From Gymnothorax reevesii (taxonomy: Eukaryota; Chordata; Actinopteri; Anguilliformes; Muraenidae), in NCBI GenBank assembly GCA_029721435.1, contig CM056587.1:14975667-15039666 (forward strand): a stretch of DNA of 64,000 bases, read 5' to 3'. The notes below the pieces were generated by a model. The model saw nothing but the letters and a program-made list of their open reading frames with translations, was not told where the DNA came from and made no database searches. Of the stretch, positions 1-48,976 are shown in pieces. Position 1 is the first letter of the stretch, and every line of letters begins with the position of its first letter. The translations under genes and the position numbers were made by a program.

Positions 1-1300
1 ACGCCTCAACAGTCTGGCACTTTGCAGATTCACTGAGAATTTATGAGAATGACCTCAAAGCCTCACAATAATATTGTGATGCGTTAGGGTCCTAATTCCT
101 TTCACTAATCTGAAGAAAGGTTGGCCCCGCAGGCATGCTGCCAGAAAGCTTTCTGTTAAAAGCCTTTTTGAAGATGTGGTTCACACTGTGAATGGATCCA
201 TTTTACCCCAACCCATGACCTTTTCTTGAACCTAACCGAATAGTTTTGGTGCCTAAACCAAAAGAAGTAGTTTCCTTGCCTAAACCTAACCAAATAGTAT
301 TGTTGCCTAAAGTTCATGAAACTATGACTGAGAATTACACATAATTACACATATATTACACATAAAAATGAAAACAATGCCAACTAAATATATAAGTAAT
401 ATAGTATCAACACTGTTACGTGAGAGATTTGAACTGTTTGTCTGCTGATAATCATAAATAAATGTGAAAAAATGTCGACTAAGTCTTCAAGTAATACATA
501 ACAACTTTGTTTCAAGTGGGATTTAAAGCCTAGTTTGTCCATAGAGTCCTGAGTTTAACACTTCATCCACCACAACTTGCTTCCTCTACGGACTATGTGG
601 CTCTTTATGTGATGTCTTATACCTGACTTCCTTAAGGTTTTCCGACAGAGAGCTTTCAGTGCTAATTTCTGCCAACAGCCAAAAAACCCATCTAAATATT
701 GCTTATAAGAATGTTTTTTTTTTTTTTTTTTAAATCAGCAGCACGGAATAGCCATGGAAGTTGCGTAAATTTACAGTTAATTGTTTGGGCTGCTTGCAGT
801 TTGTGTTGATACGTCAGGAAACAATTAAAGACCACAAAGGAAAAATGATCAGTGTCGTATTTTTCACGTTGTGGAGATATGATGAATCAAAAATTCAAAA
901 TAATCTTAGAAACAAAGCACTGAAAAAATACGCAAAAAAATATTACAATCTATAATAATATATAATATTATATATTATTATTATGAATATTATAATTTTC
1001 CTTTATGGTCTTTAATTTCTGTACACATGTATCAATGCCATTTGTCCCACTTACTCATAAAAACTAACCAAAGCTATAACCCTAAAGTTTACTTCTTAAA
1101 TACATGCATGCTGCTCTACAGAAGTGATACTGTATCTCAACAACAGAAATGTTTTACCTAGAGACCAGGGCCTCACAACATATGCTGCACTCACATTCCC
1201 ACTAAGGTTTGACTTGTTCTTTGCTTCTCGCAATGATAAAGTAGAAACAAATTTTATTTTTTGCATTCGCAACCTGCAAACATTTATGAATAAGTCTTAC
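1..1300. other. VWDE intron 16 (partial)
   Basis: AT-rich intron sequence with no coding match on either strand. It contains a T-run near 715-732 and a perfect AT palindrome at 953-980. Confidence 0.7.
953..980. repeat. 28-bp perfect AT palindrome
   Basis: The 28 bases, all A or T, equal their own reverse complement. Such tracts can extrude cruciforms and often mark unstable (TA)-type microsatellites. It lies mid-intron, far from splice sites. Confidence 0.8.
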
Positions 1301-37320
<36,020 letters not shown>

Positions 37321-39620
37321 AATCGCTTGTCAATGGATTTTATCTGATGATTTGCGTTGAGGAATGAAATGTTGAGGGTCCCATTTGACTTTTGATGCAT
37401 ACGCTCAGTTTTCAGAAGTTTTATGAGGAATGGTTGTATCCTGTAGAGGGCTCCGAGGAAATCCCTGCATTGTATTGCAGAGAGGTAGTTTTGAGTCGCT
37501 GGGTCCCCTTTGTCTACTTCTGGCTGGGGCAGACAGCCGTAGATTTCAAGAGCTGAATAACACGTACCGTGGCCACTAATTAGCAACAACAGGAGGAAAG
37601 AGGAGGTTTCCCTGTATGAGCAGAACACCGGCTCCTATAAGATGACTGGGATAATCAATATGAGGGCATGCAAAAATATAAAAAATGCACGCAAAAATAA
37701 AAAAACATAAATCATACTTAGACTACTAAATACATCCTCTATTACAAACAGCAACAATAATGAAAATTATCATTATTATTACTGTTATCAGTGTTAAATG
37801 TTGTAGTGGGGGTGCTGAAACAATTAGTAAAATTAACTTTTAGAGTCTTAAAATGAACCCAAGAAGAAAGTGTAACTTGTGCATATTTAAACACAAATAG
37901 GCTACCTGAACTGCCATAACATTCTGTGAGTCTCATTCATTAGCTATTTCCCCAGCAGTTTTTGTGTCTCTAAGTTTATACCATTGAAATGTTGGCAGTA
38001 ACAACTTTGTAACACTGAGGTAGTCCACAGTAGTCCTCTAAATCCAAAATACAAGGCCTCTGCAGCCCTCTAGCAATCAATCACAGGGGCACAGCCAACA
38101 TCAACATGCTGATCAGCAGCACTGAGCAGTGCTTTGGATCTCCAGAATTGGTTATAGTCGTAATGCAGTTGTTGAAATGCAGGGCCTCTCGCTGTTGCTT
38201 TGTTTGCTGTGTCTGGTCTCTCCAGGTTTAACCCCAAGATATGCGCAGTTACATAACTTACAACTGTGACGCTTTTTTGCTCGTAGACTGTGAATCTTGC
38301 AGAGTTTATTCCCTAGTTTAGCAGCAGGGGTCTTGGCACTGGGGAAGCACAGCTGCTCACATCTTCACTCCCAGAGAAGCCCTGGCTCCAGGCTTGAGCC
38401 ACACAGGCTCCTGACCCAGCAGGGAGATGATATCCTGTCAGTATGTTTCTTTTTTTTTTCTCGCTTTCCTCAATAATCTAGGTCACACGCTACTTGAACA
38501 GGCCCAAAGGAATTACTGGTCTAATATTCTGTACAATAGGCATGTTAATACCATGTTTGACCTTTATTTATATTGTATATCTTATAGCCATTCAGGTATT
38601 GCAGTTTTGACTAATTTCTTCTCCATTACCTGAGAATAATCAGAAAATAACATTCTCTAGGATTTTTACTTTTAAGTAAAAATAAGTAAAAAAAAAAAAA
38701 AATAGACCAAGAGAAAATTAGCATAGACTTCAGAAGTTACATTTTACATTTTTTTTGTTGTATTTGTATTGTAGTTGTATCATCTGATTTATTCCTCTGA
38801 CCTGGATATTTCTTCTGGTCTCTTAGTCTAGCCCCCCCCCCCCCCTGCCCATTTCTTTTTTTTTTTGATTCTGTTACCCTGTCCTGTCCTGCTGAGATTC
38901 TCTCTCATTACAATAGTCCAGCTTCAAGAATTTTAGAGGAACGTGGGTCTATTAGCGCCCGGATTGTTCCCATTTCTTGTTCCTCTCATTGGGTCACTCC
39001 TGAGCTGCAGGCTCTAAAACCCACTGGAGGCCATCTTGAGCAGCTCTATAAGAAATCTGGTCCAGTGCTTCACTGTGTAGAAACAGCATATCTCTTCGTA
39101 CTCTGCAAACCACGTTCACGGGGGGCAGGGGGGAACCAAACATCCCCCATCCACTGACTTTGTATTGTGTCATGGTGCCTCTTGTCTTGCTTGCTGAAAT
39201 AATAAAAATGCTCCAATGGTTTGTAGTGAAAGACAAGCTAAAGAATCCAGAAAACGATTGTTGTAAGATTCCATATCTCTGACGAAATACACAAATTCTT
39301 CCTTAAATGTCCTTCGCTAAAAAAATTTTTTCTATTTGCCATCACTTTTCTCACAAATCTCCTGATGGCCCCTTCGGAAGATTCTCCTGGTGCAGTCCTC
39401 TCTCTGAGAACTCACCTTCCTGATGAAAAATGTATTATAATGATTTGATTCTTAATTATTCACTAATTGTTTTTTAGAAACCATGTTGCACATAATGTGC
39501 TCAGAACACAAATACATGGCAGTTGTTCAATCCGTATCATGTTCGCGGCTCTGTAGGAGGGCACCATCATTAATGTAGAAGACCATTTAATTTCTCCATG
39601 CTTGGACATTTATCTTCCTC
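37321..39620. other. Region upstream of VWDE
   Basis: Putative 5'UTR and promoter side of VWDE. No clear TATA box or CpG island. A chance-looking 114-codon ORF overlaps the exon 1 region in another frame (37284-37628). Low-complexity C and T runs occur at 38690-38870. Confidence 0.5.
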
Positions 39621-39629
39621 CCGTTGCTG

Positions 39630-39865
39630 CAATTGTCATAAACTGACTGAATTTAACAGTTAAATTCACGCCTTGTTTCCTGGTTATTTTAACTGTAAGT
39701 GGAGTCCTACATGTATTTAACTATGGTTTACAGTTAACATACACAGAACTCTGTTGTAAAGTTGTGCAAATCCTCTGTTGTATTGTACAATTACAGTTAA
39801 AATAACTAGCAAAGAAGGTGCCAGTTAAATTATCTGGTAAAAAAGGTGCGAGTTTATGACAGTGT
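39630..39865. mobile_element. Possible foldback MITE
   Basis: Outer inverted pair gtcataaact / agtttatgac and an inner pair ttattttaactgtaa / ttacagttaaaataa enclose about 235 bp. No target duplication was resolved. Confidence 0.5.
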
Positions 39866-39989
39866 GGGTGTACAGCTGCCCCTCATACTGGGAGTTTTTC
39901 TACACTACAGCCTTGTCTCTCTTTAAAATGGTTTTGTTCTGTCATGAGTAACAAGTAAAAGCAGGGAGAAAATAAGGAAGCCTAATCAA

Positions 39990-40290
39990 TGGATAAGACT
40001 TTACTTGAAGGTATCGTCATAAGTGTGACATAACACAGTCATAACTGTTACATGACACAGTCATGAACGTGTCATGAACGTTATGTCAATGTCTTAAACA
40101 TTTACGACTCAAGACAACCCAAACAATGTCAACTTTTCATTGCGAAAACCGAATGACACCTAATGACAGCAGTCATAAACGTTTATGACATTGACATAAT
40201 GTTTCATAACACATTCATGACTGTGTCCCGAAACAGTTATGACAGTGTCATGTCATTCTTATGACGATACCTTCAAGTAAAGTGTAACCA
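39990..40290. mobile_element. 301-bp MITE with long inverted repeats
   Basis: Ends tgg...actttacttgaaggtat and atac cttcaagtaaagtgtaacca are inverted copies; similarity continues inward about 125 bp (cagtcataactgtt against its complement). Flanked by atcaa on both sides (39985-39989, 40291-40295), a likely 5-bp target duplication. Confidence 0.85.
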
Positions 40291-40904
40291 ATCAAGGTAA
40301 TCTCTAAAATTATTGATGCATAATACAAATGTAGTAATGTGCTGTTAAAATATCTGTAAAATACTGACCATTGACTTCAGACCAGGTTTTTGTTAGTTAG
40401 TCATTTTTCGCTACCTTACCCCCGCCTGACCACATGTCATTTAAAGAGCAACACGCCCATGGGTGTTCAAAAGCTGCGAATACATTTTTTTTTTGAAAAA
40501 CGTGGGCACAGGAAGGGAGATAATTTTGCTGATACTCAAAATAAGCGCTGTCCACGTTATCTATTCCTTGATGGAAAGAGGCAATGACCTCTTTGCTGCA
40601 TCCTTTTAGCAAGAAAACCCTCGACCAATCAGGAGACAGATTATGGTCCACAACCCTTTGCCGCAGGGATTGAATAGGTCATTCAGAATAGTTTTCATGT
40701 TGAATCGGTCATGTCATTGCCAGTCGCTCAGTAATCCTGCTCTGTGATAGAGGCCTGAGGTCTGAGAATCACTTTCAAAGGTAAATGCATTTATCTTTGC
40801 GTCTCTCATCTGCAAAAACTGAAATTCAACACTGTAGTAATAGAAATAGCTGAATGAGTAATCGATAGTTGCAAAAACTGCATCTCAGTATATAAAGCCT
40901 TATC

Positions 40905-41225
40905 TGAAATCCATCCATCCTCTAAACCCCTTGTTCCTCACCAGGGAGCTGGAGCCGATCCCAGCTGACTGTGGGCAGAAGGCAGGGATGCACCCCGGAC
41001 AGCTCACCTATCCATTGCAGGGTGTACGCACCATTCACTCACACACGCTTGAGGGCGGGATAGCGTCTCCATTTAGTCTGATGTGCATGTCTTTGGACTG
41101 TGAGAGGAAACCAGTGTAAACACAAGGAGAATGTGCAAGTTCTTCACAGAGAGGGCCAAGACCAGATTCAAACTCGTAGCCTTTTTGCTGTGAGGCAGCA
41201 GTGCTAAACACTGTGCCACCCATTT
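40905..41225 (-). repeat. Fish interspersed retroposon, CATC end at left
   Basis: Contains catgtctttggactgtgaga and tgtgaggcagcagtgctaaa, strings typical of a very common fish retroposon, with its CCATCCAT tail at the left end. Same family as 6135-6256, opposite orientation. Confidence 0.8.
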
Positions 41226-43610
41226 ATTTTAAGAGTGTCATCCATGATCATTTGAATCATGATGGATATAATGTAAATGCTATTACTGATAGACAAACAA
41301 AAATATGTTTATTTGCAACGTTTGTGAAATACGATATACTACAGACAAAAGCTTTCATTGTGTTTTACTTGCCACATACCGTCTGGTCGTTACCAGAGTT
41401 GGGACTGATGTTTCCATAATAAACCACAAAGCTGCTTCTCAGGAACTGTCTCATGGGAGATGACAGGCAGAGGCTGGCTGTTAAATTATTATTAACAGAA
41501 GCGTTGAGTCACCGAGCAGTGGACAGATCTGAAGCCGACTGGAATACAAAGGACATGTATGCTGTAATATCAGCAGTCTGGAATCTATCTCAGATGCATT
41601 CAGTAACTATGTGGCCTCCCAGCTTTGGTGTCTCACTTAGGTAGGCTGCACAGGAAGGGTAAGGATTTTTCAAACAACATTCATGAAAACAAAAGTAGCA
41701 AAGTCATGCTGCATTATTAGAGTGCATGAAATAATCTTCACTGCTGTCCTACATTTCACAAATCAGCTGGCTTTTCATTACTGACACATAATTACTGCCT
41801 GTCTGCTTAGGCTCTTAATGTTCAGGTGTTGCAGCCTTTCAGCAGTCCTTGGATCTTTCTGTATATGGTCTGTGAATAAGTCTGTAACTATCACATTGCA
41901 CTGCTTATTTTTCTACTGGGAGATGGGCGAAAATGTCTTTAAAGTGTATTTAGTTATAAATTAAAGGTTATCCCCTAACAGATAATGAAAGCGTGCAATT
42001 CAAAGTAAAGCTCTTCCTTCCTGTCAGTACAGACAACTTACCAAGCTATTGCCTGGTGTTTTCTCTTTAATAATGTCCACCTACTTTTTAAAAAAAAATT
42101 TTTTAGAAATGCAGGATAAAAAACTTTTGTTCTTTGATCATTTTGGTGAAGATTGTCACACACTGCACAGCCTTTAGCTGGAGCTCTTAGCAGAAAAAGA
42201 ATAGATTCTTCCAGTTTATGCCTACTGCCTCACTAATGTTTTATTAGATACTCTCAATTAATAAGAGGGTGTAAAAGGGACTGAGTATACAAACGCTTTT
42301 GAAAAGTCTCTTGGTACTATTGGGGAATGTCACTTAGAGCTTTTGTCTACATAGTCCATAAGTCTATAGCACATAGAACCACTGCATGTCCTTCCTTCAA
42401 AACCTTCAGGACACAATTAGCAACACAAACACACATTGAAAATAACCAAAGCAATCACATCTGGAAGTTGTGTAACAACCTTAAACCAGTGTCCTCACAC
42501 ACTGCCATTCAAGCAGAATTCTCAAAAAACACAAGGTTTAATTCAGCAATTGCCGTCATCAGCATTTACCTCCTGAACTTGAGCTCGGACTGACTTCTGA
42601 CAACCTCCCGCAAAGGTTAAGCCAGCTTTATGAGAGCGCGCAAAAGACCCTTTGATGTAGGGTCACTCCCGACAATTCTGGTCAGAGATGTTTCAGACGT
42701 CTCTCTGAAGCATTCCAGATGTCACTCGTTCTTTTACTGTTAGAAATGAGATCACAGCGGGGGGCTGATGATAGTGTGTTGGGTGAGAGGACCTGAATGC
42801 AGTGACCTGAACCTTACTGAGCATGTCAGAGTTGCCCACATCCTGCTGATTGGCATTTTATCCCTCTCTACATCCATCTGAAAGCAAAGGGATTTTAACA
42901 AGGTTGAACAAATCCAGCTTCAGTTTGGATATACGCAGGGCTGAGAGTGAAAAGGGGTGGCATGAGGCCGTAAATGTCAAAGGTTCTAAAACCCGATTGT
43001 CCTCGTCATAGCAACTTCGGACTCAATTGCGGAAGCATGCAGAATAAAGTTTAGATATTGATCTGCCAAAAGCCCAGTGAGTGAGTGAACGAGTGATTCA
43101 TTTGTATATCTGTGTCCTCACAACAACACATTTCTAAGTTTTGCATAACCACAAAATAAGAAGAGATTTAAAAAAAAATTAGGCTAACAAAAAAAAAAAA
43201 AAATGCTGTATTTTTGCCTTCTGTGTTTTTGGGGGAAGGTCAATGGGTCAATAGGGGACGTCTTGACAAGGCACCGGAACTAGGAACATGCAAAAAAAAA
43301 AAAAAAATTGCATGAATATTTCTTAGAGCTAATTCGCAAACTCATTTCAATGATATCATGTCTTGAGGGTCAAAGTGGGCGGCCTTATTCTACTTGATGT
43401 GGCTGGGGAGGTCTCACGTTTAGAGGAGAAGGGAGATGGGGAGGGGGGCAAGGGCTGACCGAGCCTCAGGTTGCCCCGCTGAGTTGGGGAGAGGGGTATC
43501 TGGATAATCCATCAAATACCACACTATCAATGTTTGTACAGGAGTACTGTAATAAGTACCATTACTCACAACACAAAATGCCACCAAATAAACCTCAATT
43601 CATTCATACA
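41226..43610. other. Intergenic, nothing recognised
   Basis: No protein, RNA or clear transposon structure was found. A-rich runs occur at 43170-43310. Confidence 0.5.
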
Positions 43611-43617
43611 CATTTAT

Positions 43618-43646
43618 AGGTCCCCGGTTCAATACCAGTGGAAACA
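43618..43646 (+). pseudogene. tRNA-Val-like 3' half
   Basis: aggtccccggttcaatacca followed by gtggaaaca matches the T-arm and acceptor 3' strand of vertebrate tRNA-Val with few changes. The 5' half is absent. Confidence 0.7.
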
Positions 43647-43891
43647 CTATGTTTAGATTACTGATTTGAAAGTGATTTATCTCTGTGACCTGGAGTTCTT
43701 CTCAAATGTGCTGCAGCACTATATTATGGACCAAGGTTGACATCAATGATGTGCAGTAAATCAATGCATCTCTTAGCTTTATGCATTCAGCATGGAGTTC
43801 ATACCTTAGGAAAGGCTGCAAACAACTCTGATTAGAAACACTGCCTGTCAGCATCCGACGACCACCAGCTGATAGCACACGGTCGCTTTCT

Positions 43892-43964
43892 TTTTCTGTA
43901 GTACTGTGCTTATCACATTTGCTTGACACATGAAAGGTCCTCAGACCGATACCGAGTGACGACG
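43892..43964 (+). pseudogene. tRNA-Val-like pseudogene, full length
   Basis: 73 bases alignable without gaps to vertebrate tRNA-Val: ctgtag, gcttatcaca, gaaaggtcctc and gaccgatacc keep the D-arm, variable-loop and T-arm positions. The acceptor stem is mismatched (tttt against cgacg), so it is not functional. Confidence 0.65.
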
Positions 43965-44479
43965 CTCTCTTCATATCAGCATTTAGATGAGAGAGATTCA
44001 ACTCCGTGACCTGATGACTGAAATGCAGATAATGCCGCGTAATTCTGCTGCAGCCCACATACTGTGGCAAAGAGAGAAGCCGTCAGTCTTCAAATATGCT
44101 TCTTCGTCTCTAATTCACTGAACTCTGAGAAGAAACTCAGATGGTCCAACATCTTCCGGTCTGGCTGAAGTGCCGAATGGATTATTGCTCTTGCAGCAAA
44201 GTGCGCACAAGTCTTTAGAGTCTCCTTCATCACTGATCAAATCTTAGACTGCTTTTTGTTCAAATTATGAGTACTTAAGAATGACAGACTGCATTGCTGT
44301 AACTCTGACTTAAGAACTGGAATTGTGAAGAGTGATGAGCAAGATGCCCTGTCCAGAAAAGGATTGAGGGATGCAGCACGCGGTTTATGCCCATGGACAG
44401 GATGTTATAGCAACATTAATTTGCAGGACTTGCAGTCAGGATCTAGGGACCAGCAGCTGATCAAGCAAAGCATCTCTCT

Positions 44480-44526
44480 GTTTCCCGAACATGGTGGTAA
44501 TCACATCTGCCTTGTACGCAAAAACA
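44480..44526 (+). pseudogene. tRNA-Val-like 5' half
   Basis: gtttcccgaacatggtggta then atcacatctgccttgtacgc matches the 5' half of tRNA-Val. The 3' half is missing and the sequence jumps to aacactatg, the same string that follows the relic at 43618-43646. Confidence 0.65.
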
Positions 44527-44761
44527 CTATGTCTACATCTTCACTGGCATAACCGTGATTCAACTATGTGACTGCTTTGCTCCGACTTTGCATTATGGAG
44601 TGAGGTTGATATCATTGATTTGCAGCAAATTGATGCTATGCCTATGCTTTATGCATTCAGCATGCAGTTTGTAGCTTATACAAGGCTGCAAGCAGCTATG
44701 AATAGAAACACTGTCAGTTGGAATCTGGGGACCATCAGCTGAAAATACTTGGCAGCTCTTT

Positions 44762-44834
44762 GTTTCGGTAGTGTAGTGGTTATAACTTTTGCCTTCCATG
44801 CTAAAGGTCCTCATATCGATACCAGGAGGAAATG
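44762..44834 (+). pseudogene. tRNA-Val-like pseudogene, full length
   Basis: The best copy. gtttcggtagtgtagtggtt is nearly identical to the tRNA-Val 5' strand, with intact A-box; then gccttccatgc and aaaggtcctcatatcgatac. The anticodon loop (ttcca) and T-stem have decayed, so it is probably dead. Confidence 0.75.
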
Positions 44835-45114
44835 CTTTTTCTATATCAGCACTGACATTAGAAAGATTCAACTCTGTAACCTGAAGACTGCACTGCAAAT
44901 AATGCCTCATAATTGAGTCCCTATGAACCATACTGGGCCAACCCATGTTGGGGTACTTTTGAGAGGATGGCGCTCAAAGCTGCCTGCCTGTGTCATCTAG
45001 AGTAACCAGCAACAAAATACACTGCATACGTTACAAACTCAAGATGTGTAAAATTATGTACATGCACTTCTCATGCAGGTTTTGGATGCCCTAAATCATC
45101 ATTTAAAGTGAAAC

Positions 45115-45400
45115 TAACCTCCTTCTGAGGAGGAACCATCATCTTCTGATTCATTTAGGAGAAACTCTGGATCTCTGTCATCTTCCAATTGATTTTTGGA
45201 TTTACCTCATGGCTAATAAATTGTGTACAATCAGACATGACACAGATACCCCCAAAACTTTCGGGCAATCTTCCCAGTGACGGAATGATGAAAAGGCTGC
45301 CCCCTAGCGACAAGAAGGACAAGCGTGCACAAATGCAACTTTCTAAGGGTACGTTCCTGCTCTTTTTCATCAAATTCACGCCTCCTTGGCATGTCTAATG
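45115..45400 (-). pseudogene. Fragment of an acidic-region coding sequence
   Basis: Minus strand reads MPRRREFDEKEQERTLRK near 45398-45345 and, in another frame, QLEDDRDPEFLLNESEDD then GSSSE near 45190-45125. A basic start followed by an acidic Ser-rich block is typical of transposase N-termini in fish; the family is not assigned. Frame changes make it a pseudogene. A Tc1 fragment abuts it on the right. Confidence 0.4.
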
Positions 45401-46305
45401 AAAATGTTCAACAACTGGCATACAGAAGTTTTTCTCTTGCCACATTTTAAAAGACCAGATCAAGTGAAGAGAACCAAAATGATGGAAATGGATTTTGCCC
45501 AAAAATGGACCCTAGCAAAGTGTTCTGTGGTCAGACGAGTCCGAATTTGACATTCTTGTTGGAAATCGTGGGCGTCGTGTCCTCTGGGCTAAAGAGGAGA
45601 AAGACCATCCCTCCTGTTATCAGCGTTCAGTTCAAAAGCCAGCATCTCTGATGGTATGGGGATGATTAGTGCATATGGTGTGGGACACTTGCATGTTTTA
45701 AAAAGCACCATGAATGCTGAAAGGTATATAAAGGTTTTAGAGCAACATTTGCACCCCTCCAGATGACATCTATTCCAGGGAAGGCCTTGTGTATTTCAGC
45801 AGGACAATGCAAAACCACATACTGCAGCTATTACAACAGCATGGCTTCGTAGTAGAAGAGTCCGTGTGCTGAACTGGCCTGCCTGCCGTCCTGATCTTTC
45901 ACCCATTGAGAACATTTGGTGCATAATTAAACGAAAAGTCCATCAAAGGAGACCCAAAACTCTCCAGCAGCTGGAAGCCTGTATTAAACGAGTGGGATCA
46001 AATTCCAATGGCTAAACTCAAGAAACTTGTCTCCTCAATGTTCAGACGCCTCCACTCTGTGTTAAAAAGAAGAGGGGATGCCACACCATGGTAAACAGGC
46101 CCCTGACCCAACTTTTTTGAGACCATCAAATTTGAAATGAGCTCATTTTGCGGATGAAATTGTAAAATTTCTCAGTATCAACATTTGCTATGCTATCTCT
46201 GTTCATTGTGAATAAAATACTGGCTGGTGTGATTTGAAAGTCATTGTGTTTTGATTTTATTCACAATTTACCCTTTGTCCCAACTACTTCAGTATTGGGG
46301 TTGTA
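45400..46305 (+). mobile_element. Tc1-like transposase pseudogene, 5'-truncated
   Basis: Plus strand retains [18 protein letters not shown] (the D of DESEF is catalytic), [33 protein letters not shown] (second catalytic D) and PDLSPIENIWCIIKRKV (catalytic E region). Frames are broken. The right terminal repeat ends ...attggggttgTA at 46305. The left end and DNA-binding domain are missing. The same family's terminal repeat recurs at 62122. Confidence 0.9.
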
Positions 46306-48976
46306 TCAAAACCAAACTTGAATTGTGGACTCAGGACCCCGTTTTGAGGAAGCACATAAATCTGCATCATTTAACATCTACAGGGTGCTGCAAGAATCAA
46401 AAATGTGTTTTCGTGAATAACGGCTGTGTGTTCACGTTAGAAAATAATTCTTGTTTCTGGTAATACCATGGGAGGTGCTAAGGCCAAGACATGGCAGTTT
46501 GGTTTATCTAATTGTTGTGGCTGCCGTGTTAGATTTTATTAAAATATTTAAGAATTTCTCGCTGACCATAATTTTCCCCCCAATTTTCACCAAATTTACG
46601 AGAGATAATCTTCAGAATAAGTCACACAAAAGTTTTTGGACGAATTTCAGATTTTCAAAACCATTTGTCCATCACAGACAAGTCGAATGCGAACAACCCA
46701 AACAAGACATGAACCAGTTTTTCAATTACTCACAATCTTTGCTAAATTCGCTTAAAACTTACAATCAATGCTCATCGTCATGCTTTTAACATGATCAAAT
46801 CAAGTTGTCATTGCAACTCTGCCCTGTTGGACTGCTTCGCCCCCTCATTGCTGTTGGCAGGTGTAATATCAGTCTGTTCTTTTTAAATGTTTTTCCTTTC
46901 TGCTTCATTATATAAACTGTATTATTTTTGGTATTATTTTCAGCAAGATTAGCAAAGTCTCAGTTCTTTCGCAATGACCTGCTGGAGGCAGTCATGTAGT
47001 GAGCCAGCAGCCACTAGTGTGGGAGTAAGGCATGTACTGTCAATATGCGCATTTTAGTGTTGATCAACCAATAGCCAAAAAGTGGACCCCAAGACAAACT
47101 TTGAATTACAGCCCCTCATTCGTATAATGAATCAAAAGAGCGTAAAGAAATTGAAAAGGATCACTCAAAAATAAAGGTTTCAGCGCTATGAAAAATTTAT
47201 TGCGCCCATCTGGATTTCCTTTACTTTTGCACATTTGTCACACCCCTATACATCCCACCCAAACTAATATATATTCTGCTCCAATACCTCTTTGACCACT
47301 GTAATAAACATGGTCTCTTCTGAAAGGTGACACTCAGCCGATTCCTCACAGATAGTCAGAATTACTGAGAATATTGCCAAAATTGAATTGCCACTCCAGA
47401 AATGTACATTTTTGTCTGGCAGAAAATGATGTCCCTTGTATTTTCATGACAACTGTGGATGCAGGTGATTCTTGCAATTCTTTGATGGTAGTTTTGGTCC
47501 AGATCTGACCAATGGGAAATCAAAAAATACAACTGGAAATAAATATAATGTAAATAAATATAGAGCTGAAAACAGGGTGAAAACATACTGCAGTAATTAC
47601 ATTTGGCATGAATGTGACGCCATTGAAGGACGACTTTCAGAATCCATATATCGACAGCCACCCTACAACGCGCCGGTCCTATGATGCTGGATTTTGTCTG
47701 ATTGACAGTGTCCTGATGTAATAGCATGTATGACTGAAGAGTGGAAAAGACGTAGTGAAACAGCTACCAGATGCTGGGAACAATTTTGCTTTGTGTTACA
47801 GGCTTTTTTCATTTCATGGGCAAATGGACGTACTTTTCTCACAAATCAAACCAAATTCTTTATGACTGACAATATAAAAATACGGAAGGCAACCATCCAT
47901 TGGCTTGGTTGTGTAAACTAAGCTCAGCATGGATCATACACTGCCCTGCATTTTTTGTTCTCTGTGCATGTTTCAACTTTGGCCAGGAGAGGGCAGTCTT
48001 ACACCATGTTGGATCGTTGGCCTCGTAAAGCCAGAAAACACCCCTGAGACTGAATAAATATTCAACACATCGATGAACTATTTTAACAGTGAATTCATCC
48101 CTTAAAACAAATTAATAAGCATCAATTTCAACAATTCCATTGAAATTAAACTTATCGGTCACTGAAGCAAAATCCCATGTTTTGAAAATTCTCAAAATGG
48201 TCAGATGGTGAAACAGCAGCAAATGTTTCATGTATCAAGGCAGTATGTTTTGGTTTGATGATGTGCATTTTCACATGAAACACCAGCAATGCAGCAGCTA
48301 GGTATAAATTTATGTAGCAAAACTGAAAATGAAAAGCAGAAAATAGTGAATAACCCCCAAGCACCACATAAGGTCATTCACAGCAAGTCTTCACTGGCAC
48401 TGGGAAGGCTGTCAATGCATCACATCCCGTGGTGAGCAACAGTCTGCAGGTGGAACCTTCTGGTATGTCCTGATCGGTTCCCCAAGTGGTAGAAATTCTG
48501 GCTCTTTTTCTTGCAGTGAGGGAAAAGCAAGCCCAACCTACGACCAATGTGTTGTGAACTTCCAGCTTAATTAGGGCGCACTCGAGACTCCACCGTCTCT
48601 CGTTGTTGAGTCTTGCAAAGTGTTGCCTCATCCTAATGCGAGCATTCTGTTATGATTCAGGATGGAATTCCGTAGCTTGACAGCCTGGGTAAAGTAAGAT
48701 TGAGATGAGAAAAGTACACCTGGCCCAACCTAGGCCAAATTCATTAAGATACCATTTAATGGGTGATGAGCAACAATGTTCATCAATTTCAGAAATACAA
48801 ATCATATACATCAGTTTTGAGGTATTTGGTTCAGTGTCGTGACCGCTTCATGCCATTCCATTCTCAATCATGCCGTACACCCTAAACTTGCAGAGTAACT
48901 TCTATTGAATTCAGCTCTAATAAATTGATACTGCCTCTTTCCACTCTGAATAGTTTGTATTTATAGTACCTTTATG
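46306..48976. other. Intergenic, nothing recognised
   Basis: No protein or transposon match. The stretch 47360-47730 keeps two opposing open frames, but without family resemblance. Confidence 0.5.

Larger units (their letters stand above)
43618..44960 (+). repeat. Tandem tRNA-Val-like repeat relics
   Basis: Leader (gaccaccagctgat), tRNA-like core and trailer (gattcaactctgtgacctg) recur around the four tRNA-like segments. The pair 43618+43892 corresponds to the pair 44480+44762 about 870 bp later. This suggests an old tandem tRNA gene array or a tandem tRNA-derived SINE. Confidence 0.65.

Noticed and set aside
46451..46789. 112-codon plus-strand ORF
   Set aside because: AT-rich, no domain or repeat match and no splice context.
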